From Hyphomicrobiales bacterium (GTDB lineage Bacteria > Pseudomonadota > Alphaproteobacteria > Rhizobiales > Beijerinckiaceae): 6,378 bases of DNA. Location: positions 1-6,378 of the forward strand of contig PXAW01000272.1 in the NCBI GenBank assembly GCA_003567055.1, written 5' to 3'. This document shows positions 1 through 6,107 of the stretch, in pieces. The position numbers and the translations under genes were made by a program. Under the pieces are notes generated by a model, which saw nothing but the letters and a program-made list of their open reading frames with translations, did no database searches and was not told the DNA's origin. The stretch's first letter is position 1. The number at the start of each line of letters is the position of its first letter.

Positions 1-425
1 CCGAGCGGCGCATGGAGGAGGCGCGCCTGCGCCAGGAGGCGGGCCTGCGCGAGGAATCGCGCGCCATGCCGCGCAACGATGCCCCGGATACCCGCTTTCG
101 CCGGCGCTTCCCTGCGGGCCTGACGGGACGGCTGCTCTGTCTGGAGATGGAGGATCACTATCTGCGCATCCATACCGACAAGGGCTCCGACATCATCCTG
201 ATGCGGATGAGCGATGCCGAGGAGGAGCTTTCCCTAGTCGAGGGCCTGCGCGTGCATCGCTCCTGGTGGGTCGCGCGCGAGGCGGTGACGGGCGTCAGGC
301 GCGACGGCACGCGACTGCTGCTACTGCTCGAAAACGGGCTCGAAGTTCCCGTCGGCAAGACCTATCGGGGCGCGTTGCGCGATGCGGGCTGGCAGAATGC
401 GGGCAATCATGATGCGGCGGATTGA
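1..425 (+). CDS. LytTR-type DNA-binding transcriptional regulator (3' part, start outside window)
   Basis: This is the C-terminal part of a regulator with a LytTR DNA-binding domain, the beta-rich output domain of the LytR/AlgR family, which binds short direct repeats in promoters. The frame is open to the left edge (Glu-Arg-Arg precede the first in-frame ATG at 12), so the true start probably lies upstream. Counting from that ATG, residues 1-30 are charged and Glu/Arg-rich, like a linker or coiled segment. Residues about 33-127 are the LytTR domain, with the characteristic stretches LEMEDHYLRIHTDKG, GLRVHRSWWVAR and VPVGKTYRGALRDAGW. The sensor or membrane part that would tell what it responds to is not in the window. 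Its last 17 bases overlap the next gene, so the two are probably translationally coupled. The domain assignment is strong; the targets are unknown. Confidence 0.88.
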   Translation, partial: ERRMEEARLRQEAGLREESRAMPRNDAPDTRFRRRFPAGLTGRLLCLEMEDHYLRIHTDKGSDIILMRMSDAEEELSLVEGLRVHRSWWVAREAVTGVRRDGTRLLLLLENGLEVPVGKTYRGALRDAGWQNAGNHDAAD

Positions 426-1185
426 TCATCACGCCGCCGCTGCGGCCCTCGCGCTCATCCTGACCGCAACCGCACCCGCCATGGCGCAGGAGAACTGTCG
501 CCTCACCCCCGCCGAACCCGGCGCGCATCTCACCGGTCTCGACCGCCACGGCAATCCGCTCACCGCAAGCGGCGCGGAAATGCGGCTGATCGATCTGCGT
601 GTCGCCGATATCGCCGCAGCCGAGGCCCTGATCGCGCGCGAGCGCCCCGCCTACCGCGTTCTCGCCGATGCCGCGCCCGACCGCTGGGGCCGCCTTCCGG
701 TGCTGGGCGTCCTTGATGACGGACGCCCGCTCGCGCATGCGCTGATCGATGCCGGTCTCGCGCGGGTCGATCCGGGCCCGGGGGCGGATTTGTGCGATCC
801 CGCTCTCCTGCCCCGCGAAGCGCGCGCCCGTGCGGCGCGACGCGGAATCTGGGCCGCGCCGGAAAACCGCCCCCTGTCGGCGCATGATTCCGAAGCGCTC
901 GCAGCCCGCGCGGGGGAAAGCGTCATCGTCGAAGGACGCGTCGTCAGTGTCGGCGAGCGCGGGCGGGCCACCTATCTGGATTTCTCGCGTCGCTGGCAGG
1001 GCGGATTCACCGTGATCATTCCCGAGGAAATCTGGCAGGATCTGTCGGAGAAAGGCATTGATGCCGCGTATCTGGACGGTCGACGAATCCGCGTACGCGG
1101 TGTAATGCTGGACTGGCGGGGGCCGGCAATCGAACTTGCAATTGCCGCATTCATCGAGGATCTGGAGACGGGGCGATCCCCGTAA
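409..1185 (+). CDS. Exported thermonuclease (SNase)-fold protein, probably catalytically degenerate, with C-terminal OB-like domain
   Basis: About 258 residues. I chose the ATG at 409 because it gives a compact signal peptide: MMRR, an Ala/Leu core, then AMA before Gln27. ATGs at 382, 397 and 412 are alternatives and no strong Shine-Dalgarno separates them. Residues about 38-148 resemble the staphylococcal nuclease fold: MRLIDLRVAD at the place of the family's RL..(I/V)D.PE segment, DRWGR near residue 91, a VLDDGRPLAHALIDAGLARV-like helix region, then REARARAARRGIW. Aligned by eye to staphylococcal nuclease, the Arg35 and Arg87 equivalents are present (Arg59, Arg95), but the Asp40 position is Arg and Glu43 is Asp, so nuclease activity is doubtful. 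Residues about 170-242 form a second beta-rich segment that looks OB-like. Cys30 and Cys129 could form a disulfide in the periplasm. It lies between a LytTR regulator (17-base overlap) and an M48 lipoprotein gene (16-base gap). The fold call is fairly secure; the function is not known. Confidence 0.8.
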   Translation: MMRRIDHHAAAAALALILTATAPAMAQENCRLTPAEPGAHLTGLDRHGNPLTASGAEMRLIDLRVADIAAAEALIARERPAYRVLADAAPDRWGRLPVLGVLDDGRPLAHALIDAGLARVDPGPGADLCDPALLPREARARAARRGIWAAPENRPLSAHDSEALAARAGESVIVEGRVVSVGERGRATYLDFSRRWQGGFTVIIPEEIWQDLSEKGIDAAYLDGRRIRVRGVMLDWRGPAIELAIAAFIEDLETGRSP

Positions 1186-1201
1186 TGCGTAGCAGCCGGC
1201 C

Positions 1202-2683
1202 ATGTGGAATTCTCTGAAACCGATCAAGCGGAGCCTGTCGCGGCTTGTCGCGATTTCCGCTGCGGCACTCGTGCTCGCGGGCTGCGTCGGCGCGGGAACG
1301 GGCAGCGTCTTCTCGGCCAATACCCAGGCCCCCCTCGTCGCAGCCGTCGATTCGGCGCAATCGCGCGAACACGCCCAGCTCGTGGCGACATTCGGCGGCG
1401 AATACGATTCACCGCGTATCCGCCGCCTGCTCAACGGCATCGTCGGCGACCTCGTCCCCGCGACCCGCGATCCCGATCTGCGCGTGCAGGTTACCGTGCT
1501 CGACTCGCCCGCCGTCAACGCCTTCGCCCTGCCTGACGGGCGCCTCTACGTGACACGCGGGCTCATCGCACTGGCCAATGACAGTTCCGAAGTGGCCGCG
1601 GTGATGGCGCACGAGATCGCCCATGTCACCCTGCGGCATGCCTCGACGCGTTCCGAATTGCAGATGCGCTCCGATCTCGTCGCCCGCGTCGTCGCCGATG
1701 TGCTGCGCGACCAGCGCGCGGTGGAGAATGTCCGCACCGCCTCGCGCATGGATATCGCGCGCTTCTCCCGCGAACAGGAATTCGAGGCGGATGCCGAGGG
1801 CATCGCCACCCTGGCGCGCGCTGGCTACGATCCGTATGGCGCAACGCGCTTTCTGCAATCGCTGCAGCGCTGGGAAGAGCTCTCACGGGCACGGTCCGGG
1901 GCACGGGTGCAGCAGGGCGCCTACGACATGTTCGCCACCCATCCTGCCACGAGCCAGCGCATCGATGCCGCGCGGGTGCTCGCCCGCCAGCTCGCCGAGC
2001 GCACCGGGGCCGGCGATGCCCGTGGCCGCGACGTCTACCTCGCCGCGATCGACGGCATGACCTTCGGTGACGGCGCCGCTGACGGGCTGGTGCGCGGCGG
2101 GCGGCACTATGTGCACGGACGGCTGCGCATCGGCTTCAGCGCGCCGGAGGGTTTTGCCCTCGACAATTCCTCGCGCGCCGTGCTCGGCAGCTCCGCCGAT
2201 GAATCGCGGCGCATTCTCTTCGATCTCGTGGAGGCCGAGCCTGGCCAGGGCCTCGAATCGGTGCTTGCCTCGACCTGGACCGACGACCTTACGGCAGATG
2301 ATATCCGCCGCCTCACCGTGAACGGGCTCGAAGCGGCGACGGCGCGCTCGCGCGGGCGGGACTGGCACTTTCGCATCGCGGCCCTGCGCCATGACGGGCG
2401 GATCTACCGGCTGATCTTCGCCCATCGCCCGCAGGACGGCTCGGCCGATCGCCTGTTTGAGGAAACCCTGTCGAGCATAAGGGCCATGAGCGCGCGCGAC
2501 ATCGCCGCTTTCCAGCCGCCGCGCATCCGCATCCACCGCGCCGGGTCACGCGACGATGTCGCGTCCATGGCGCGGCGCATGACCGGGGCCGGCCAGAGCG
2601 TCTCGGTGTTCCGGGTGCTCAACGGGCTCGACGCCAACGCGACGATCACGCCGGGGCAGAGCTACAAGATCGTGGTGGAATAA
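1202..2683 (+). CDS. M48-family zinc metallopeptidase lipoprotein with C-terminal LysM-like domain
   Basis: A 493-residue secreted lipoprotein peptidase of the M48 family, related to the BepA/LoiP group that degrades or helps assemble outer-membrane proteins. The N-terminus has KR residues, a hydrophobic core and the lipobox LAGC, so Cys28 would be lipidated; Val and Gly follow the Cys, with no Asp at +2. The zinc site is HEIAH (His137, Glu138, His141), with the third ligand Glu195 in the FEADAEG motif. PDGRLYVTRGL just before it is typical of M48. THP at 246-248 matches the loop whose His acts as an inhibitory zinc-binding switch in E. coli BepA. In place of TPR repeats there is an uncharacterised segment at about 290-435, then a LysM-like end at about 442-492 (RRM, VFRVLNGL, ITPGQSYKIV), possibly binding peptidoglycan. 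The start lacks a clear Shine-Dalgarno but is fixed by the signal sequence. Probably co-transcribed with the two genes before it. Confidence 0.93.
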   Translation: MWNSLKPIKRSLSRLVAISAAALVLAGCVGAGTGSVFSANTQAPLVAAVDSAQSREHAQLVATFGGEYDSPRIRRLLNGIVGDLVPATRDPDLRVQVTVLDSPAVNAFALPDGRLYVTRGLIALANDSSEVAAVMAHEIAHVTLRHASTRSELQMRSDLVARVVADVLRDQRAVENVRTASRMDIARFSREQEFEADAEGIATLARAGYDPYGATRFLQSLQRWEELSRARSGARVQQGAYDMFATHPATSQRIDAARVLARQLAERTGAGDARGRDVYLAAIDGMTFGDGAADGLVRGGRHYVHGRLRIGFSAPEGFALDNSSRAVLGSSADESRRILFDLVEAEPGQGLESVLASTWTDDLTADDIRRLTVNGLEAATARSRGRDWHFRIAALRHDGRIYRLIFAHRPQDGSADRLFEETLSSIRAMSARDIAAFQPPRIRIHRAGSRDDVASMARRMTGAGQSVSVFRVLNGLDANATITPGQSYKIVVE

Positions 2684-2693
2684 AGCCGCGCGA

Positions 2694-3839
2694 TCAGAAC
2701 GGACGCGGCGGCGGCAGCGGAACGGCCTGCCCGCCGGTTCGCGTCGCGCCGGCAGCCGCGACCGGCGCCGCGACCGGTGCGCTTGCGCCCGGCGGCGTCG
2801 CCCCGGTCCAGACACGTACGGGGTTGGCGGGGCCGCGATCGGGAAGATCGACCTGCGGCAATAACGGCGTGGACGCCGCGCCGCCGGCAAAGGCGAAACG
2901 CTCGCCACCCGCCTGCGGCAGGGTGATGGAGGAAGGCGGGTTGCGCCCGCAGGTCACCGGGCGCAGATCCGGCGGGGCGATGCCACCTTGACGCGGCAGA
3001 GCCTCCAGCGTGGTGCCGCCCCAGCCGAGCCGCGAGAAACCGTGTTCGAGCAGACCCGCAGATTTGATGGTGCGCTCCGCCGCCGAGGGCGCGCCCATCA
3101 CGATCGCCACGAGCCTGCGCCCGCGCCGCTCCGCCGTTACCACCACGTTGAAGCCGGACGAGCAGATATAGCCCGTCTTCATCCCCGTGGTTCCCGAATA
3201 ACGCCCGATCAGGCCGTTATGGTTGCGCATGGTGGAACTGCCGTAGCGGATCGAATCGAGCCCGAACAGGGCGCGCTGTTCCGGAAACTCGCGGTAGAGC
3301 GCGCGGGCCAGGATCGCCATGTCGCGCGCGGTCGTGCGCTTGCGCGCATCGGGCAGGCCGTGGGCATTGGTGAAATAGGTGTCGTGCATGCCCAGTCGCG
3401 CCGCGTGGAAATTCATGATCGCGACGAAATCATCGACCGACCCGGAAATCCCCTCGGCGATGGTGGTGGCGACGTCATTGGCCGAGCGCACCATGATGAT
3501 CAGCAGCGCATTGTCGAGGCGGATCTGCGTGCCCGGCGAGAAACCCATCTTCGAGGGCGGCTCGCCCGCGGCGCGGGCCGAGACGGTGAACATGTCGTCC
3601 ATGCGCACGCGCCCGTTGCGCACCTCGTCCATGGCCACGTAAGCCGTCATCAGCTTGGTGAGGGAAGCCGGATACCAGGGCAGCGTCGGGTTCTGGGAAT
3701 ACAGCACCCGCCCGCTGTCGAGATCAGCGACGAGGGCGGGCGTGCCGGCGACCCATTCAGGCCGCTCATCGGCATCTGCCTGCCAGGCCGGAAACGCGGC
3801 GAAGATCACCGCGATCAGGAGAATCACAATTCTCGCCAT
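2694..3839 (-). CDS. Exported serine D-alanyl-D-alanine carboxypeptidase (S11 family, PBP5-like) lacking the usual C-terminal domain
   Basis: A 381-residue penicillin-binding protein of the S11 family, which removes the terminal D-Ala from peptidoglycan pentapeptides in the periplasm. All three active-site motifs are present and correctly spaced: SLTK (Ser59 nucleophile, Lys62), SAN (119-121) and KTG (221-223). A signal peptide (MARIVILLIAVIFAAF core) probably ends after Ala-Asp-Ala at residue 24. I chose the ATG at 3839 because this signal peptide begins there and AGGA lies just upstream; the frame stays open to 4127, but that extension looks non-coding. After the catalytic domain (about 30-265) there is no recognisable PBP5 C-terminal beta domain or amphipathic anchor. 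Instead a low-complexity Ala/Pro-rich tail ends in PLPPPRPF, which suggests a soluble periplasmic enzyme or one tethered in another way. Cys226 and Cys297 are the only cysteines in the mature protein. It converges on the M48 gene with only 10 bases between stops and diverges from the transporter gene. Confidence 0.95.
   Translation of the reverse strand: MARIVILLIAVIFAAFPAWQADADERPEWVAGTPALVADLDSGRVLYSQNPTLPWYPASLTKLMTAYVAMDEVRNGRVRMDDMFTVSARAAGEPPSKMGFSPGTQIRLDNALLIIMVRSANDVATTIAEGISGSVDDFVAIMNFHAARLGMHDTYFTNAHGLPDARKRTTARDMAILARALYREFPEQRALFGLDSIRYGSSTMRNHNGLIGRYSGTTGMKTGYICSSGFNVVVTAERRGRRLVAIVMGAPSAAERTIKSAGLLEHGFSRLGWGGTTLEALPRQGGIAPPDLRPVTCGRNPPSSITLPQAGGERFAFAGGAASTPLLPQVDLPDRGPANPVRVWTGATPPGASAPVAAPVAAAGATRTGGQAVPLPPPRPF
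2755..2778. repeat. Tandem 12-bp duplication in the carboxypeptidase tail
   Basis: GCCGCGACCGGC is followed at once by GCCGCGACCGGT, differing in the last base only. Read on the - strand it encodes two copies of a four-residue Ala/Pro/Val unit in the low-complexity C-terminal tail of the D,D-carboxypeptidase. It is probably a slippage-type duplication that can vary in copy number between strains without breaking the frame. Confidence 0.6.
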
Positions 3840-3843
3840 CTTG

Positions 3844-3847
3844 TCCT
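3844..3847 (-). promoter_or_regulatory. Ribosome binding site of the carboxypeptidase gene
   Basis: On the - strand AGGA stands four bases before the ATG at 3839. The spacing is short but usable. Together with the signal peptide it supports this start over upstream in-frame starts. Confidence 0.5.
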
Positions 3848-4003
3848 GACCCCCAAAACCCCGCCGTAATGCGCGAATCCGCAGCCGGTGCCATCCGCGA
3901 CCGCTGAACTGTAAGCCGTATCCGCCATGCTTGCATAGAGGCTGCACCGGCTTGCACGAAGGCGCGCCCGGGTGCCGCATCGTCATGATCGAAAAACCCG
4001 CCG

Positions 4004-4040
4004 GCATGGCGAAAGCATGGCGAAGCCGGCTTCGCCGTGC
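4004..4040. promoter_or_regulatory. Candidate operator: 18-bp perfect palindrome plus an extra direct half-site
   Basis: GGCGAAGCCGGCTTCGCC at 4019-4036 equals its own reverse complement. The symmetry extends to 4015-4040 with a single mismatch (T4018 against G4037). The half-site GCATGGCGAA occurs at 4004-4013 and again at 4015-4024, 11 bases apart, about one helical turn. A third copy with one change lies inverted at 4031-4040. There is no following T-run, so a terminator is unlikely. It sits roughly midway between the two divergent starts, about 160-180 bases from each, where a dimeric or oligomeric regulator could control one or both genes. Which protein binds is unknown. Confidence 0.45.
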
Positions 4041-4140
4041 CCGATGGCGTGCTGATGGGGGGTGATACGTCGAAATGCCGCAAGCCGGGCGGCATCTCGC
4101 GAGAAAACGCAGCAGGGATGTGCGCACTGTCTTCGCCTGT

Positions 4141-4170
4141 TTGCTTCAAATGGCGCGCGCCCCCGGCTAA
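4141..4170 (+). promoter_or_regulatory. Weak sigma70-like promoter candidate for the transporter gene
   Basis: TTGCTT at 4141-4146 could act as a -35 element of the alphaproteobacterial TTG type, and GGCTAA at 4165-4170 as a poor -10 element 18 bases further on. This would put the transcript start about 20-25 bases before the ATG at 4202. The -10 match is weak, so this is only a candidate. Confidence 0.22.
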
Positions 4171-4201
4171 GACGGAGCCGTACACCGGGGAAAGTGCTGT
4201 C

Positions 4202-5110
4202 ATGGATCTCGTCTGGCTCTGGATACCGGCGACGCTGGCGGCCGCGGCCGCGCAGACGGCGCGAAACGCCATGCAGCGCAGCCTGACGGAAACGATCGGC
4301 ACCGTGGGCGCGACGCAGGTTCGCTTCCTCTTCGGACTGCCCTTCGCAATCATCTTCCTCGTCCTCGTCGGCTTCGCCACCGGTGAGCGCGTCCCCTCCC
4401 CCGGGCCCGGATTCTGGGGCTTTGCCCTGATGGGAGCGCTGACGCAGATCGGGGCGACCGCCCTGATGCTGGCCGCGATGCGCGCGCGCTCCTTCTCCGT
4501 GATCACCGCCTATGTGAAGACCGAGCCCATGCAGGTCGCGGTGTTCGGCCTCGTCTTTCTGGGTGATCCGCTCACCTTCGCCCTCGCGCTCGCGGTGCTG
4601 ATCGGTACCGGCGGCGTCCTCGCCATGTCCTGGCGCCCTGGGATCCTCACCGAGGGCGGGTTGCAGCCGATCCTGCTCGGGCTGGCCGCCGGCGCCCTGT
4701 TCGGGCTCTCCGCGATCGGCTTTCGCGGCGCCGTGCTCAGCCTCGAGGAGGGATCGTTCCTGATGCGCGCCACGACGACGCTGGTCGTGGGGCTGACCAT
4801 CCAGAGCCTGGTGCTGGGACTTTATCTGCTGCTGGCCGACCGCACGGCGCTGATCGCGAGCCTGAAGGTCTGGCGCAGTTCCGCGAAGGCGGGATTCATG
4901 GGCGCGCTGGCCTCGCAATGCTGGTTCATCGGTTTCGCACTGACGAGTGCCGCGAATGTGCGCACGCTGGCCCTCGTCGAGGTGATCATGGCGCAATTCG
5001 TCTCGCGCCGGATCTTCTCGCAGAACGTCACACGACAGGAGCTTGCGGGCATGGGGGCGATCGTCGTCGCCGTGACCATCCTGCTCGCCTTCGCGCCGGT
5101 CGGGGACTGA
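4202..5110 (+). CDS. DMT-superfamily (EamA-type) inner-membrane transporter
   Basis: A 302-residue, very hydrophobic protein with about ten predicted membrane helices, at roughly residues 3-20, 36-58, 70-92, 97-117, 121-142, 153-175, 187-210, 225-247, 250-268 and 279-297. This is the usual size and two-repeat layout of drug/metabolite transporters of the EamA type. TEPMQVAVFGLVFLGDPLT at the junction of helices 4 and 5, and LALVEVIMAQFVSRRIF followed by the last helix in the second half, match the family's pattern, with Glu108 and Glu259 inside or near helices. The substrate cannot be read from sequence; family members export amino acids, nucleosides or other metabolites. I chose the ATG at 4202 because helix 1 begins there and GGGGA lies about ten bases before it. 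The frame extends 55 codons further up to a GTG at 4037, but that part is hydrophilic and unlike the family. It diverges from the carboxypeptidase and converges on the NlpC/P60 gene. Confidence 0.9.
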   Translation: MDLVWLWIPATLAAAAAQTARNAMQRSLTETIGTVGATQVRFLFGLPFAIIFLVLVGFATGERVPSPGPGFWGFALMGALTQIGATALMLAAMRARSFSVITAYVKTEPMQVAVFGLVFLGDPLTFALALAVLIGTGGVLAMSWRPGILTEGGLQPILLGLAAGALFGLSAIGFRGAVLSLEEGSFLMRATTTLVVGLTIQSLVLGLYLLLADRTALIASLKVWRSSAKAGFMGALASQCWFIGFALTSAANVRTLALVEVIMAQFVSRRIFSQNVTRQELAGMGAIVVAVTILLAFAPVGD

Positions 5111-5113
5111 GCC

Positions 5114-5212
5114 GTCAGGCCGCGCGCGGCTTCAGCGTATCATTCCGTCAGGTGGATACCGGCTGACGGAAAAAATGATGCGCCACATAATAATCTGAAG
5201 CGCCGGCCTGAC
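5114..5212. repeat. Nested imperfect inverted repeat (about 99-base fold-back) between convergent genes
   Basis: The outer arms are GTCAGGCCG (5114-5122) with CGGCCTGAC (5204-5212), continuing as GCTTCAG (5129-5135) with CTGAAGC (5195-5201). The inner arms are GCGTATCATTCCGTCAG (5135-5151) against CTGACGGA (5163-5170) and ATGATGCGC (5175-5183), with a bulge of four A and one G-T pair. The loop is 5152-5162. On neither strand does the hairpin end in a T-run, so it is not a classical intrinsic terminator. It could still help to end transcription from both convergent genes, or protect the 3' ends of the mRNAs. It could also be a copy of a dispersed palindromic (REP- or MITE-like) element; the 5184-5194 part is AT-rich against the GC-rich surroundings. 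Confidence 0.6.
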
Positions 5213-5224
5213 TCCGTCAGGCCG
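5204..5224. terminator. Compact hairpin over the NlpC/P60 stop codon
   Basis: CGGCCTGAC, loop TCC, GTCAGGCCG forms a perfect nine-base-pair stem with a three-base loop. On the - strand it overlaps the stop codon (5217-5219) of the NlpC/P60 gene. No T-run follows on either strand, so if it stops transcription it is not by the standard intrinsic route. Its left arm is the same stretch used by the larger fold-back, so the two structures exclude each other. Confidence 0.4.
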
Positions 5225-6107
5225 AATAACGCTTCAGCCGGCGGATGCCGGTGATCGGCCCGAAGCTGTTGGTCGCGATCCGCGCCCGCGCCGTCGCGAG
5301 CGGCTCGCGCGCGGTCGCCATGTGATGGCCATTGGCGTGGAGCAGGGTCGCGCCGTCGCACATGATGCCGACATGGCCCTTCCAGAAGACAAGATCGCCG
5401 CGCGTCAGATGCGCGAGATCTTCGTCGATGGCGAGCGCCTGCCCGAGCCCGGCCTCCTGCATGTCGGCATCGCGCGGGGCGTATATCCCGGCAGCGGCCA
5501 GGGAAAGCTGGACGAGGCCGGAGCAATCGAGCCCGAGCGAAGTCCGCCCGCCCCACAGATAGGGCGTGTGAAGAAACCGCTCGGCCACCGCGACCGGGTC
5601 GTCCTCCAGCGCATCGAGCGGGGCAATATGGGCCGTATGAACGTATCCGCCGCCATGCGTGCCGCAAGCGATCCGCGCATAGGCGCCCTCGATCGCCGCG
5701 ACATGCAGCCGCGCATTCAGCGAGAGGAAGCGCTGTGTCGGCAGCTTCAGCGACGGGCCCGGATAGAGCGGGCTGCGCAGGGCGGTGACGCGATGCGTCG
5801 GCTCGGGCGCCTGCGGATCGAGGTCGTCGCGCGCGACATAGCCGACATAGCCATCCCCGACGCTCTGCCCCCAGGCGAAGCCGTTCTCGTCGGTCTCGTA
5901 GGCGATGAAGGCCTCGCCCGCCAGAAGCTCCGTATCGAGGGAGGCATCGCTGCGCGGCTCACGGCGCAGGGCCGTATGGGTGGCGACGACGCGCATCAGC
6001 GTGCCATCGGCATAATGCTCGGCGGCAATCCGTCCGCGCAGATGGGCAGCGGCGAGATCGGGCCGGGCCGGGGTGAGCCGGGGGTCGAAATCGCGCGCGT
6101 CGCTCAT
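5217..6107 (-). CDS. Cytoplasmic NlpC/P60 (C40) cysteine peptidase with N-terminal SH3 domains, probable muropeptide-processing endopeptidase
   Basis: A 296-residue protein with no signal peptide. Residues about 35-165 carry bacterial SH3-type beta-rich repeats (LRREPRSDASLDTELLAGE, then WGQ..GYVGYVARDDL, then a second unit ending GGYVHTAHI). Residues about 170-295 are the NlpC/P60 domain: YLWGGRTSLGLDCSGLVQ with nucleophile Cys195, RGDLVFWKGHVGIM with His245, and LLHANGHH with His257 as the third catalytic residue. Two SH3 domains before a C40 domain is the layout of dipeptidyl-peptidase VI/YkfC-type enzymes, which cut gamma-D-Glu to diamino-acid bonds in peptides with a free N-terminal L-Ala, a step in murein recycling. 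That activity is inferred from architecture. The start ATG overlaps the stop of the M17 aminopeptidase gene as ATGA and has GGAG at a good distance, so the two genes are coupled and may act one after the other on cell-wall peptides in the cytoplasm. Confidence 0.92.
   Translation of the reverse strand: MSDARDFDPRLTPARPDLAAAHLRGRIAAEHYADGTLMRVVATHTALRREPRSDASLDTELLAGEAFIAYETDENGFAWGQSVGDGYVGYVARDDLDPQAPEPTHRVTALRSPLYPGPSLKLPTQRFLSLNARLHVAAIEGAYARIACGTHGGGYVHTAHIAPLDALEDDPVAVAERFLHTPYLWGGRTSLGLDCSGLVQLSLAAAGIYAPRDADMQEAGLGQALAIDEDLAHLTRGDLVFWKGHVGIMCDGATLLHANGHHMATAREPLATARARIATNSFGPITGIRRLKRYSA

Larger units (their letters stand above)
3840..4201. promoter_or_regulatory. Divergent intergenic region between carboxypeptidase and transporter genes
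   Basis: This 362-base segment between two divergent starts must hold the promoters of both genes. No ORF in it looks real: upstream extensions of both neighbours read through it but lack family similarity. Notable contents are a weak Shine-Dalgarno for each gene, a palindrome with an extra half-site at 4004-4040, and a weak promoter-like pair for the transporter at 4141-4170. I could not place a convincing promoter for the carboxypeptidase on the - strand. No small-RNA gene or riboswitch pattern is recognisable. Confidence 0.6.

Noticed and set aside
295..1518. 407-codon open frame on the - strand
   Set aside because: It is antisense to the SNase-fold and M48 genes, has a Gly/Arg-rich composition typical of reversed GC-rich codons, and shows no family motif.
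2988..3869. 293-codon open frame on the + strand
   Set aside because: It is antisense to the carboxypeptidase, whose three active-site motifs fix the real coding strand.
3840..4127. 96-codon upstream extension of the carboxypeptidase
   Set aside because: It would bury the signal peptide inside the protein; AGGA before the ATG at 3839 supports the shorter form.
4037..4201. 55-codon upstream extension of the transporter from a GTG
   Set aside because: The residues are hydrophilic, unlike any DMT N-terminus, and helix 1 begins directly at the ATG at 4202. A regulatory palindrome abuts the GTG.
3983..4996. 337-codon open frame on the - strand
   Set aside because: It is antisense to the transporter gene and its predicted protein is Arg/Gln/His/Glu-rich, as expected from the complement of codons for hydrophobic residues.
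5143..5175. Hairpin plus A/T run as a classical intrinsic terminator
   Set aside because: The run reads as A after the stem on the + strand and as T before the stem on the - strand, so neither gene gets the stem-then-U order.
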